From the NCBI RefSeq assembly GCF_001485415.1, contig NZ_BCMQ01000012.1, forward strand, positions 29,324-93,323: 64,000 bases of DNA. The letters are read 5' to 3'. Positions 32,490 through 42,075 of the stretch are shown here, one piece after another. The stretch is from Myroides odoratimimus (GTDB lineage Bacteria; Bacteroidota; Bacteroidia; Flavobacteriales; Flavobacteriaceae). The notes beneath the pieces were generated by a model that worked only from the letters and a program-made list of their open reading frames with translations, was not told where the DNA came from and ran no database searches. Each line of letters begins with the position of its first letter. The first letter of the stretch is position 1. The translations under genes and the position numbers were made by a program.

Positions 32490-33881
32490 TTATTCTCTCC
32501 AACCTCCTCCTAATGCTTTATAAAGCTTAATAATGGCTTGCCATTCTAATAGCTGATCATTACTATGTGCTAATTGTGCATAAAGGTGTGCTTGTTCTGA
32601 AGTCAATACATCTGTATAATTCGTTGATGAATGATACACTAATAACTTCTTTGTATAATCAACAGCTAAGGCTAACTTATCCACTTGTTGTTGTCTCATA
32701 GTCAGTTGCTCTCCTGCCATCTCATAAGCATATAGTGCATCAGAGACCTCTTGCCCTGCTACTAACATAGTTTTTTGAAAGTTGTACGCTTTCTCTTGAT
32801 AACTCGCTTTCGCTATCTCTAACCTCGTTTTGTTTTGTCTTTTATTAAAGATAGGCTGTAATAAGCCCCCTGCTATATTAGCAAACAATCCTGTAGAAGT
32901 AAACCAATCTTTAAACTCATAACTAGAGAATCCCGCTCCTCCTGTGATATTTAATGAAGGGTAGAATGCTCTCTTAGCCGCATTCACATCTTCAAAATAC
33001 GCTGCCAACTCATACTCAGCTGCCATCACATCAGGCCTATTCTTTAATAGATGTGCAGGTATCCCTATACTTGGTTCTATTGGTAGTTCTTGTACAGTTA
33101 AGTTAGCTCTATCTATTGTACCTACAGGTTTCCCTAATAGAACATTCAATGCATTTTCTACTTCTCTGATTTGGCGTTTCACACCAGGTAGTGTAGCCTC
33201 AGCGTCATAGTAGTTAGCTTCACTCTGTACCACAGCCGCACCTGTTACTACACTTGACTCCTTCAACTTTTGCATTGTTTCAACATCTACTTTTCTATTC
33301 ACTATCGTCTTTTCGATAATAGTTTGTTGTTGATCTAACGCCAATAATTGGTAATAATAATCTGCTATCTGAGCGACTATCTGAGTCTGCACAGCCTTTT
33401 GTCCTGCATCAGACTGAAGCATTCTATAGTAAGCAGCACGCTTACTACTCGCTAATTTTCCCCATACATCTATCTCCCAAGAAGTATTAGCGAATACATC
33501 ATACTGTGTCGCATTCTTTACAAAACCAAACCCCTGAGGATAAGATAATCTTGATCTTTTCACTCCTCCACCTATACTTAAGTCAGGTAAGAACGCAGCT
33601 TTAGATTGTTTTAATAACGCCTCTGAAGCATGTAGCCTTTCTATCCCTATCTTTAGGTCTAAGTTATTTTCTATTCCTTCTGTTATTAGCTCTTGTAGCT
33701 TTGCATCTTTAAACAAAGTTTGCCAAGGCATCATGCCTATACTTAATGTGTCCCCTTCTTGGGTATTTCGATAAAGCTCTTTTGCAGCAATATCTAAGTG
33801 CTGATAACTCTGTGTGGATTGGCATGAGGCCAACATCCCCATAGCCAGAGCACCTATATATATTTTATATGTCCATTTCAT
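32490..33881 (-). CDS. Outer-membrane efflux channel (TolC/OprM, NodT-type lipoprotein)
   Basis: 463 residues, lipoprotein signal MKWTYKIYIGALAMGMLASC with lipobox Cys. Two OEP repeats: (~55-240) LITEGIENNLDLKIGIERLHASEALLKQSKAAFLPDLSIGG in part; (~265-460) including LLKNRPDVMAAEYELAAYFEDVNAAKRAFYPSLNIT in part, the family signature, then LVYHSSTNYTDVLTSEQAHLYAQL. It forms the trimeric exit duct for the pump encoded upstream. It follows the pump gene after 94 bases and is the last gene of the operon. Confidence 0.95.
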   Translation of the reverse strand: MKWTYKIYIGALAMGMLASCQSTQSYQHLDIAAKELYRNTQEGDTLSIGMMPWQTLFKDAKLQELITEGIENNLDLKIGIERLHASEALLKQSKAAFLPDLSIGGGVKRSRLSYPQGFGFVKNATQYDVFANTSWEIDVWGKLASSKRAAYYRMLQSDAGQKAVQTQIVAQIADYYYQLLALDQQQTIIEKTIVNRKVDVETMQKLKESSVVTGAAVVQSEANYYDAEATLPGVKRQIREVENALNVLLGKPVGTIDRANLTVQELPIEPSIGIPAHLLKNRPDVMAAEYELAAYFEDVNAAKRAFYPSLNITGGAGFSSYEFKDWFTSTGLFANIAGGLLQPIFNKRQNKTRLEIAKASYQEKAYNFQKTMLVAGQEVSDALYAYEMAGEQLTMRQQQVDKLALAVDYTKKLLVYHSSTNYTDVLTSEQAHLYAQLAHSNDQLLEWQAIIKLYKALGGGWRE

Positions 33882-33975
33882 GATTCTTCTGATTTATCGC
33901 ATTGACTTAAGTCATTGTGTAACGTATAAGTGCACCCTTAGATACACTTATACATTTCTCACTTTATAATTACAC

Positions 33976-36900
33976 TTACTCTTGTTCTTCTAATACAGGA
34001 GCTCCACTTATTTTCTCTTGTAACGCCTGGAACACAACAAATAATGAAGGAATAACTAATACCCCGATCAGCGTACCAATCAACATTCCTCCTACCGCAG
34101 CTGTACCAATTGATTTATTACTCAATGCTCCTGCTCCTGTCGCCATCATCAGTGGTAATAATCCAAATATGAAAGCAAACGAAGTCATCAGAATAGGTCT
34201 TAGACGAATACGCGCTCCTTCTATAGCAGCCGCTGCAATAGTCTGACCTGACTGTCGTCTCTGTAGCGCAAACTCTACAATCAGAATAGCATTCTTCGCT
34301 AATAAACCAATCAACATAATCAAACTAATCTGTAAGAATATATTATTTTCTATTCCGAATAGCTTAGCGAAGATAAAAGCTCCTGCTAATCCTATCGGTA
34401 AAGAGAACAACACTGCCAATGGAAGTATATAACTCTTAAACTGAGCACTTAATAAGAAGTAAACGAATAAGATAGACAGCACAAAAATAATAACAGTCTG
34501 ATTACCACTACCGCTCTCTTCTCTAGACAATCCTGAATACTCAAAACCATACCCTTGTGGTAAAGTCTGTGCTGCTACTTCTTCTATCGCACGTATAGCA
34601 TCTCCAGAACTAAAACCTGGATTAGGGCTACCATTCACGAAAGCTGAGTTAAACAAATTAAAGCGCGTCAAGAACTCTGGACTGTACACTTTCTTCAGAT
34701 CAATGAAGGCTGTGATAGGAGACATTACTCCTTGCTCATTCTTCACATATAGTTTATCGATAGCCTCTTTATTCTCACGGAAATTAGGATCTGCTTGTAT
34801 CATCACCTTATACTGCTTACCGAAGCGGTTAAAGTTCGTTGCATAAATACCTCCTAAATACCCTTGTAGTGTAGTCAGAATCTCTGTTACCCCTACCCCT
34901 GCCTCTTTTGCTTTTGCTACATTGACAGACACTTCATACTGTGGGAAGTTCGTATTAAAAGACGAAGTGGCATACATAATCTCAGGACGTTGATTTAACG
35001 CTCCTAAGAATCCTCCTATTATTTCTTCAAACTTCTTATAATCTCCACCAGTCTTATCTTGTAACTGTACTTCGAATCCTGAACTGTTACCAAATCCTTG
35101 TAGTGTAGGTGCTGCAAAGAATACCACATTAGCATCCTTAATATGCGCTGTCTTAGCAAATAACTGTCCTACTACACTGTGAATATTTTGTTCTGGATTT
35201 GGGCGATCTTTCCAGTGTTTTAACTTAATGAACTCTACAGCATACGAACTACCATTCCCACTGAAGAAGTCCATACCTGCTAGTCGTGAAGTGAACTTTA
35301 CCTCAGGTATACTCATCGCGATACTATCTATCTCGTTAGAGATACGCTCAGTCTCTTCAAGAGAAGTAGAAGGAGCTAAGATAATATTACCATAGATAGA
35401 AGCACTATCCTCATTAGGAACAAATCCCGTTGGTGTCGTTTTCGTTAAGAATACAAACAAGGCACCAAATACAACGATACTTCCTAACGACAACCATTTA
35501 TTCTTATTCAAGAAGCCCAATACACCTACATAGCGATTAGTCATTCTGTCAAATGAACTATTAAAAGCAGATTTAAATCTATTGACAAAACCTCTTTTCT
35601 CCTCGTGTATACCTGACTCAGGTTTCAACATAATAGCACATAGCGCAGGACTCAGTGTCAAGGCATTAATAGCCGAAATCAAAATAGCGACAGCTAATGT
35701 GATACCAAATTCTTTATAAAACACCCCTACAGATCCTTCGATAAATGTAACGGGTACGAATACAGCTGACATCACTAACGTAATCGAAATAATAGCAGTA
35801 GTCAACTCACTCATGGCACTCACTGTAGCCTTCTTCGCTGTCTCTGCTCCTTCATATAGTTTGGCATGTACTGCCTCTACTACGATGATGGCATCGTCCA
35901 CCACAATACCGATGGACAGTACTAGAGCAAAAAGAGTCAACAAGTTAATAGAGAAGCCAAATAGATTCAAGAAAAAGAACGTACCTACGATAGCTACTGG
36001 TACCGCTATAGCTGGTATCAAAGTAGAACGCCAATCCTGTAAGAACACTAATACTACTATGAACACTAATACAAATGCTTCTATTAAAGTCGCTATCAAT
36101 TTATCAATAGAGGCTAATAAGAAATCATTAGAATTCGCATATACTTCGAATTTCGCCCCCGCAGGCAAGTCTTTTTCTGCTTCTTTTAATAATTCTTCAC
36201 ATTGCTTAATAATCTCATGGGCATTAGACCCTGCCACCTGATTTACCGCGATATAAGTACCGTGCTGTTTATAAGCAGTCATGGTCATCGCATACGAGTA
36301 GGCTCCTAAGTCTATCTCTGCCACATCACTTAGACGCAATATCTTACCTGTACCATTAGAACGGATAATAATATCTCCGAACTCTTCTGGCGTTTCTAAT
36401 CGACCTGTGTATTTTAAAGCATACTGAAAACTCTGTCTGCTATTCTCTCCTACCTTACCTGGTGCTGCCTCTACGTTTTGCTCTTGTAACGCTTGTACGA
36501 TATCACTTGGTGTAAGTCCGTAAGAAGCCATTGCATTTGGCTTTAACCAGATACGCATACTGTACTCACGCCCTCCATAGATAGAGGCATCCCCTACTCC
36601 ATTGATACGCTTGATCTTAGGCAGAATATTGATACGAGCATAGTTCTCTAAGAATGCCTGATCATATCTACTATCAGAGCTATACATTAAGAAACTGAAT
36701 ATCTCACTACTCAATCTCTTGGTTGTAGTCACCCCTTGTTTTATTACCTCTTCTGGCAATTGACTCATGGCTTGGCTCACACGGTTCTGCACGTTCACAG
36801 CTGCCATGTCAGCATCTGCTCCTTGTGTAAAAGTAATGGTAATAACAGCCGAACCATCATTACTCGCCTTTGAGTTCATATACGCCATATTCTCTACTCC

Positions 36901-37110
36901 ATTAATCTGTTCTTCTAATGGAATAATTACACTCTTCATTACCGCCTCAGCATTTGCCCCTTGGTAGTTAGCAGTCACCTGTACTGTAGGCGGTGCTATC
37001 TCAGGATACTGTGTGATAGGTAATGAGAATAGTCCTAACAACCCTAGTATTACTATAATGATAGATATCACGGTAGATAACACTGGGTTTTCTATAAATC
37101 TTTTCAACAT
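33976..37110 (-). CDS. RND multidrug efflux pump, HAE-1 family (AcrB/MexB-like)
   Basis: 1044 residues, inner-membrane proton-driven transporter. N-terminus MLKRFIENPVLSTVISIIIV is typical. Twelve helices in two sets surround two large periplasmic loops. The proton-relay aspartates are in LVLSIGIVVDDAIIVVEAVHA. Later motifs include FVLSILFVYFLLSAQFKSY and the C-terminal helix SIGTAAVGGMLIGTLIGVLV. HAE-1 pumps extrude hydrophobic and amphiphilic drugs, detergents and dyes. Its range here cannot be inferred. Adaptor gene ends 14 bases upstream. Confidence 0.97.
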   Translation of the reverse strand: MLKRFIENPVLSTVISIIIVILGLLGLFSLPITQYPEIAPPTVQVTANYQGANAEAVMKSVIIPLEEQINGVENMAYMNSKASNDGSAVITITFTQGADADMAAVNVQNRVSQAMSQLPEEVIKQGVTTTKRLSSEIFSFLMYSSDSRYDQAFLENYARINILPKIKRINGVGDASIYGGREYSMRIWLKPNAMASYGLTPSDIVQALQEQNVEAAPGKVGENSRQSFQYALKYTGRLETPEEFGDIIIRSNGTGKILRLSDVAEIDLGAYSYAMTMTAYKQHGTYIAVNQVAGSNAHEIIKQCEELLKEAEKDLPAGAKFEVYANSNDFLLASIDKLIATLIEAFVLVFIVVLVFLQDWRSTLIPAIAVPVAIVGTFFFLNLFGFSINLLTLFALVLSIGIVVDDAIIVVEAVHAKLYEGAETAKKATVSAMSELTTAIISITLVMSAVFVPVTFIEGSVGVFYKEFGITLAVAILISAINALTLSPALCAIMLKPESGIHEEKRGFVNRFKSAFNSSFDRMTNRYVGVLGFLNKNKWLSLGSIVVFGALFVFLTKTTPTGFVPNEDSASIYGNIILAPSTSLEETERISNEIDSIAMSIPEVKFTSRLAGMDFFSGNGSSYAVEFIKLKHWKDRPNPEQNIHSVVGQLFAKTAHIKDANVVFFAAPTLQGFGNSSGFEVQLQDKTGGDYKKFEEIIGGFLGALNQRPEIMYATSSFNTNFPQYEVSVNVAKAKEAGVGVTEILTTLQGYLGGIYATNFNRFGKQYKVMIQADPNFRENKEAIDKLYVKNEQGVMSPITAFIDLKKVYSPEFLTRFNLFNSAFVNGSPNPGFSSGDAIRAIEEVAAQTLPQGYGFEYSGLSREESGSGNQTVIIFVLSILFVYFLLSAQFKSYILPLAVLFSLPIGLAGAFIFAKLFGIENNIFLQISLIMLIGLLAKNAILIVEFALQRRQSGQTIAAAAIEGARIRLRPILMTSFAFIFGLLPLMMATGAGALSNKSIGTAAVGGMLIGTLIGVLVIPSLFVVFQALQEKISGAPVLEEQE

Positions 37111-37124
37111 AATGCTATTCTCTA

Positions 37125-38246
37125 TTACATTTTAATCTTCATTCCTTCACGTAGTCCTCCTATATCTGCACTTACGATTTTGTCTCCAGGTTTTAACCCA
37201 CTTGTCACTACGAAGTATTGACTCGAAGGCACCTTCTCCATAACCGAAATTTCTGTGCTAGTCACTACACCCTCTGCATTAGCCACATAAATAAAACGCT
37301 TCCCTTGCACTTCAAAAGTCGCCTTCTGAGGAACTAGAATAGCTTCGCTTACACTCTCGTGTACACGAATGGTAGCACTATTTCCACTTCTCAATATTCC
37401 CTGTGGATTAGTAAACACAGCTCTAAAGTTCACACTTCCAGTACGAGGGTCTACTTGTCCACTCACTGTATTTATTTTCCCTTTCTGATTGTATTCACTT
37501 CCATTCGCTAATAAAAGAGATACTTCAGGCATACTCGCGAGTCTCTGTTCTAGAGTTTGTTCTCCTCCTTTTTGCATAAAGTCGATAAACTCTTTTTCAT
37601 TCATAGAGAAATAAGCATTGATACTTCCTATCTCAGATACTGTAGTTAGAGGCTCTGGTGAAGCGCTACTTACCAGTGCTCCCACTTTATAAGGGATTAA
37701 TCCTATAACTCCATCAAAGGGAGCTACCACCTGAGTATATCCCACATTAGCCTGTGCACTATTTAAGTTAGCTTTAGCTTGTGCTAGTTGTGCTTCTTTA
37801 CTTCTTAATGCATACTCTGCAGACTCTAACTCATAGTTACTGATAATACCTTCACTCACTAGTGGTTTAGCTTTAGCTACATGCATACGAGCGTTGTTTA
37901 ACTCTGCCTCTGCATTTTTTATCGAAGCCACCGCTGCCACACTCTCTTCGTGATATTGTGGAGCGTAGATTTTGAATAAGGGTTGCCCTTTTTTGACTGT
38001 TTGCCCTTCATCCACATAGATTGCCTCAACGAAACCATCAATTTTTGGACGCAATTCTACATCTTTTATCCCTTGTAACACCACTGGATAATCTGTAAAT
38101 AAATTAGCTTGCTCCGCTTTTATTGAAAGTACAGGATACTGCTCGACTTGACTGTCTCCTCCCCATTCTCCTTCTTGCTTTTTATCTTGACATGCCCATA
38201 ATAAGGCGATTGTAGTAAGACCTAAAAAAGTAGATGTTTTTTTCAT
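37125..38246 (-). CDS. RND periplasmic adaptor (membrane fusion protein, AcrA-like lipoprotein)
   Basis: 373 residues, lipobox after MKKTSTFLGLTTIALLWAC. Order: biotinyl-like half (VELRPKIDGFVEAIYVDEGQTVKKGQPLFKI), alpha-helical hairpin (~100-165; AVASIKNAEAELNNARMHVAKAKPLVSEG), second lipoyl half (VVAPFDGVIGLIPYKVGALV), beta-barrel and membrane-proximal domain (EAILVPQKATFEVQGKRFIYV). It bridges the pump and the outer-membrane channel. First gene of the operon. A perfect minus-strand TACATTTG box is about 70 bases upstream. Confidence 0.95.
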   Translation of the reverse strand: MKKTSTFLGLTTIALLWACQDKKQEGEWGGDSQVEQYPVLSIKAEQANLFTDYPVVLQGIKDVELRPKIDGFVEAIYVDEGQTVKKGQPLFKIYAPQYHEESVAAVASIKNAEAELNNARMHVAKAKPLVSEGIISNYELESAEYALRSKEAQLAQAKANLNSAQANVGYTQVVAPFDGVIGLIPYKVGALVSSASPEPLTTVSEIGSINAYFSMNEKEFIDFMQKGGEQTLEQRLASMPEVSLLLANGSEYNQKGKINTVSGQVDPRTGSVNFRAVFTNPQGILRSGNSATIRVHESVSEAILVPQKATFEVQGKRFIYVANAEGVVTSTEISVMEKVPSSQYFVVTSGLKPGDKIVSADIGGLREGMKIKM

Positions 38247-38314
38247 CTTTAACTATTTATTATTGATTGAACTATTGCGTTAAGTAGTAGCACTATTTCT
38301 ATTTAAACATGTAG

Positions 38315-38322
38315 CAAATGTA
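38315..38322 (-). promoter_or_regulatory. -7 promoter box of the RND efflux operon
   Basis: Minus-strand TACATTTG, a perfect TAnnTTTG match, 69-76 bases upstream of the adaptor gene start. Confidence 0.6.
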
Positions 38323-38399
38323 TTATCTAAACAAAATGAGGTAAAGGGGTAAAAAGTAGATTTTTTAGTCAAAAGGTAAGATTATAGAAATCAAGAAGT

Positions 38400-38927
38400 A
38401 TCTCCCTTAAGTACAAAACACATTATTTCTCTTCCCTACCGCACTATGCCCTAGCTTATAAAAGAATATAATACACAGCCATTAGGCTACTATTAACATG
38501 AGGCAAAATTCCATCAATGAGCACTAGCACACAAGCACTATAACACGGTATAGATGTTCAAAATGTCGGATTTCAAACATTTAACTATAATCGTTCTAAA
38601 TAAGTTAATTTTAGCCAATAAGTAAGTTTCAGCCACTTATCCCTTCTATTTATAGTTCTTAAAAAATGGGAAACACTTTTTTAAAATCATCTACTTATTA
38701 CTACCTATTTATAGCAATAAAACACTTTTTTAAGCTCTATTTTTTCTAAAAAGCACTCTATTAGGCTAATTCTAGCCATAAATAGTAAAAAAGAGATTCA
38801 CTTTTTTTAAACAGCAAAAACAACCAACAATATAGTAATCAACACATTACTATCTATTTCGTTTTTTATTCAATGAAGTACTATCCCCTACCATCCCTTA
38901 TATAATCTAGCATTCATCCTAATTCCT
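38400..38927. other. Long non-coding gap with imperfect direct repeats
   Basis: No gene seen on either strand. Two near-copies of CTATTTATAG followed after 15-25 bases by AACACTTTTTTAA occur at about 38647-38684 and 38704-38734, and AATAAGTAAG-type blocks recur around 38616-38630. Very AT-rich. Confidence 0.55.
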
Positions 38928-39004
38928 TCGACAATACATGGAGAATACCTCGAAAATGATGGAGCTAAGATGGTCTTTGTCGAGGGATGCTTCTTTTATT
39001 CTCC
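38928..39004. repeat. Two interleaved inverted repeats
   Basis: TCGACAA (38928-38934) matches TTGTCGA (38977-38983), and GGAGAATA (38940-38947) matches TATTCTCC (38997-39004). The pairs cross each other, so both helices together would form a pseudoknot. Confidence 0.4.
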
Positions 39005-39243
39005 CATTATTTTCCAATCATTTCGTTTGGAGAAAAACACAGTGCTCAATTATGAATCACTTAATGATCATTCACAATATTCAATAAATAGGTTAACAAA
39101 ATGGAGAACTAGAGAAAAGAAGGCAATGGACTTCTATTAATTGGCAATGCATTCTTATCTCTTATAACAAGAATGGGATACGCTATAAAAAAGTAATACT
39201 ATTATCAATAAAAAGATGATAACGCTCTTATAAGTAATTCCTC

Positions 39244-40107
39244 TTATAAACTGTGACGATAAGCACTAGGACTAATACTGCTATACTTTTTAAAGTATTT
39301 GCCAAAGGTGCTCTGATCGCTGAAGTGAAGTATCTCTGCGATGATTCCTATAGAGAGGTTTTGGTCTTGTAGTAAGATTTTAGCTTCTAAGACTACTTGA
39401 TTTTGGATCCACTCACTAGCAGTCAGTCCCGTTTCTGATGAGATTACTTGACTTAGATATTTAGGATGTACATGGAGATAGTCAGCGTAGTACTGTACAC
39501 TTCTGTGTTCTTTACAGTGCTTACCTACCGCCTCTCTAAACTTGAGAGCTAGTTTATGTAAACTTTTGGTCACATTACCATATTTCTCATACAGATACGC
39601 TACTTCGTTAATCATACTGTAGATTACTCCTCTGATGACCTCTGTATGAAAAGAGTTGGTTGAATTATGATAGAGATCTATGACCTTAAACATGGTTTTA
39701 AAACTCTCAAACTCCTTAGAATCTAACTGTGTAACACAACCTCCTAGACTAGATAAATCCGAAAAAGAAGCGAGTACATTATTCTCTACTAACTTATCTT
39801 GTAAGAAATCTTCTGAGAATAAGATTGTCATCATCTCATAAGTACGACGAGTCTTGTCCCATCTCTTAATTGATGTAGTATCTGCAAAAATAATGGCAGG
39901 TCCCTTGATAGTATACTCTGTAAGATCGATATAGAAGGTAATCTCTCCTTCCTCTAAAAGCCCTATTCCATAATAATTAGACCGATATGGCTCTGCCGGA
40001 TAGTATGCTAGATTAATAAATGGCATATAGATATAGTGCTCCTGAGTCTCTAATTCTTTGAAACTATTCTTTAAGCGATCTAAGGTTTCCCATTTAATAT
40101 TCTTCAT
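39244..40107 (-). CDS. AraC-family transcriptional regulator
   Basis: 287 residues. N-terminal ~165 form a cupin-type sensor (YYGIGLLEEGEITFYIDLTEY). The C-terminal ~100 hold two helix-turn-helix motifs: HCKEHRSVQYYADYLHVHPKYLSQVISSETGLTASEWI and SIGIIAEILHFSDQSTFGKYFKKYSSISPSAYR (in pieces). It is transcribed toward the efflux operon from 1 kb upstream and divergently from the hydroxyisobutyrate-dehydrogenase-like gene, so either could be its target. A minus-strand TATTTTTG box lies 20 bases before the ATG. Confidence 0.9.
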   Translation of the reverse strand: MKNIKWETLDRLKNSFKELETQEHYIYMPFINLAYYPAEPYRSNYYGIGLLEEGEITFYIDLTEYTIKGPAIIFADTTSIKRWDKTRRTYEMMTILFSEDFLQDKLVENNVLASFSDLSSLGGCVTQLDSKEFESFKTMFKVIDLYHNSTNSFHTEVIRGVIYSMINEVAYLYEKYGNVTKSLHKLALKFREAVGKHCKEHRSVQYYADYLHVHPKYLSQVISSETGLTASEWIQNQVVLEAKILLQDQNLSIGIIAEILHFSDQSTFGKYFKKYSSISPSAYRHSL

Positions 40108-40126
40108 TTCTAGTCTAGCTGATAGG

Positions 40127-40134
40127 CAAAAATA
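40127..40134 (-). promoter_or_regulatory. Candidate -7 box of the AraC-type gene
   Basis: Minus-strand TATTTTTG, TAnnTTTG class, 20 bases upstream of the start codon at 40107. Confidence 0.5.
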
Positions 40135-40256
40135 GAAAGTTATTTAGAATAATTTCGTTTTTTGATACTTCTTGTACCTCATTGCCTCACTACATTTATT
40201 TGTATAAAATCTGTAACTCCATAGCATGAGAAACGACTCTCAAAAAAAAATATCGT

Positions 40257-40264
40257 TATATTTG
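40257..40264 (+). promoter_or_regulatory. -7 promoter box of the dehydrogenase-dapD transcript
   Basis: TATATTTG, a perfect TAnnTTTG match, 41 bases upstream of the ATG at 40305. Confidence 0.65.
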
Positions 40265-40304
40265 CTTTATCATTAAAATAACCTCAACACAAAAAATAAA
40301 AGAT

Positions 40305-41144
40305 ATGAAAAAAATAGGATGGATAGGATTAGGAAATATGGGAACCCCTATGGCGCACAATCTTTTAAAGGCAGGTTATAAACTAAACTTCTATAGAAGA
40401 GACAGTGCTAAAACTTCTCCACTTATCGCTGAAGGGGCTACTCCTATAGAAGATCTTACAGACTTTATCGCTAAGACAGATATTATCTTTCTAACACTGC
40501 CTGATGATAAAATAGTAGTAAGTACTTTCGAACAAATTCTCACTACGGATCTAAAGGGAAAAACATTCGTTAACAGTAGTACAATATCGCCTACATTAGC
40601 TGAAAAACTATATCAACAAGTACAAGAGAAAGAGGCTTTCTATCTAGATGCTCCTGTATCAGGAAGTGTAAAACCTGCGATAGATGGTACACTCTTATTC
40701 TTAGTAGGTGGTGATCTAGAAGATCACTTGACTTGCGAACCTCTTTTTGAAGTAATGGGTAAAAGCCATTATTACTTAGGAACGGCAGGTAGTGGTAGCA
40801 AAGCTAAACTAGCAATTAACTACTATATGTCTGTAGTAGTACAAGGACTAGCAGAGACTGTACTATTCGCAGAACAGAATGGAATAAATAGAGAGATGAT
40901 GACTGCTATCGTAAATAATAGTGCATGTGGCTCTGGTATGAGTAAGATAAAGACCCCTGCTATCCTAGATGATAACTATCCTGCTGCATTTCCACTAAAG
41001 TTTATGCTAAAGGACATTCGCCTAGCACAAGATGCAGGATGGAATACTGCACTGACACAAGCTGCTGAACAAGCGTATGCAAAGGCTAGTGAACAAGGAT
41101 TAGCCGAACAAGACTTAATGGCGGTAATCAAAGCCATTCAATAA
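40305..41144 (+). CDS. 3-hydroxyisobutyrate dehydrogenase-family NAD(P)-dependent oxidoreductase
   Basis: 279 residues. Rossmann nucleotide-binding motif GWIGLGNMGTPMAHNLLKAG at the N-terminus, substrate-binding signature DAPVSGSVKPA (~115-125), and catalytic Lys168 in GSGSKAKLAINY with the partner Asn at 172. Members (beta-hydroxyacid dehydrogenases, including succinic semialdehyde reductases) oxidise or reduce beta-hydroxy acids or short aldehydes. Exact substrate unknown. It is followed 31 bases later by dapD, an odd pairing that looks like simple co-transcription. Confidence 0.9.
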   Translation: MKKIGWIGLGNMGTPMAHNLLKAGYKLNFYRRDSAKTSPLIAEGATPIEDLTDFIAKTDIIFLTLPDDKIVVSTFEQILTTDLKGKTFVNSSTISPTLAEKLYQQVQEKEAFYLDAPVSGSVKPAIDGTLLFLVGGDLEDHLTCEPLFEVMGKSHYYLGTAGSGSKAKLAINYYMSVVVQGLAETVLFAEQNGINREMMTAIVNNSACGSGMSKIKTPAILDDNYPAAFPLKFMLKDIRLAQDAGWNTALTQAAEQAYAKASEQGLAEQDLMAVIKAIQ

Positions 41145-41175
41145 TTATATATTAACAAACCTCAATCTAATACAG

Positions 41176-41991
41176 ATGACGCACTTACAAGAAGTAATCG
41201 AAAAGGCGTGGGACGACCGCTCACTATTACAAGATCAAAACACTCAAAATACTATTCGTGAAGTTATAGAGCTGATTGACAGTGGTAAATTGCGTGTAGC
41301 TGAACCTAAGGGAACAGAATGGCAAATCAATGAATGGGTAAAGAAGGCAGTAGTGCTATACTTCCCTATTCAAAAGATGGAAACTTTAGAAGCTGGTATC
41401 TTCGAATACCACGATAAAATGCCTCTAAAGAAGAATTATGCTGAGAAGGGAATCAGAGTAGTACCTAATGCTGTGGCTCGTCATGGAGCTTATATCTCAT
41501 CAGGTGTTATCCTTATGCCTTCTTATGTGAATATAGGTGCTTATGTAGATGAAGGAACGATGGTAGATACATGGGCTACTGTTGGATCTTGTGCTCAGAT
41601 AGGTAAACATGTTCACTTATCAGGTGGTGTAGGTATCGGAGGAGTACTAGAACCTCTACAGGCTGCGCCTGTTATTATTGAGGACAATGCATTCATCGGA
41701 TCGCGTTGTATCGTAGTAGAAGGTGTTCGCGTAGGGAAAGAAGCTGTATTAGGTGCTAATGTAGTACTAACAGCGTCTACTAAAATTATAGATGTAACAG
41801 GAGATACTCCTAAAGAAATAAAAGGATATGTACCGGAGCGCTCTGTAGTGATACCTGGTTCGTATACAAAACAATTCCCTGCTGGTGAGTTCCAAGTACC
41901 TTGTGCGTTAATCATCGGACAGAGAAAACCATCTACAGATCTTAAAACATCTCTAAACGATGCTTTAAGAGAATATAATGTAGCTGTATAA
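41176..41991 (+). CDS. dapD: Tetrahydrodipicolinate N-succinyltransferase
   Basis: 271 residues, typical DapD length. N-terminal helical domain (~1-95; MTHLQEVIEKAWDDRSLLQ) followed by a left-handed parallel beta-helix with hexapeptide repeats (GAYISSGVILMPSYVNIGAY, VGSCAQIGKHVHLSGGVGIG, IEDNAFIGSRCIVVEGVRVG) and a C-terminal strand domain. It succinylates tetrahydrodipicolinate from succinyl-CoA in the diaminopimelate/lysine branch, supplying peptidoglycan. Cytoplasmic trimer. A terminator follows directly, ending the two-gene transcript. Confidence 0.97.
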   Translation: MTHLQEVIEKAWDDRSLLQDQNTQNTIREVIELIDSGKLRVAEPKGTEWQINEWVKKAVVLYFPIQKMETLEAGIFEYHDKMPLKKNYAEKGIRVVPNAVARHGAYISSGVILMPSYVNIGAYVDEGTMVDTWATVGSCAQIGKHVHLSGGVGIGGVLEPLQAAPVIIEDNAFIGSRCIVVEGVRVGKEAVLGANVVLTASTKIIDVTGDTPKEIKGYVPERSVVIPGSYTKQFPAGEFQVPCALIIGQRKPSTDLKTSLNDALREYNVAV

Positions 41992-42016
41992 ATACTAAAT
42001 ATACCATTACTATCAT

Positions 42017-42046
42017 AAAACAGAGTACTTTTGTGCTCTGTTTTTA
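42017..42046 (+). terminator. Terminator after dapD
   Basis: AACAGAGTAC and GTGCTCTGTT stem with a five-base loop and T run. Confidence 0.85.
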
Positions 42047-42075
42047 TTTATTAAAAAAAGTTTTTATTATTGATT

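Noticed and set aside
35813..36967. Plus-strand frames opposite the RND pump
   Set aside because: Antisense shadows; the threonine/serine-rich composition follows the reverse strand of a helix-rich protein.
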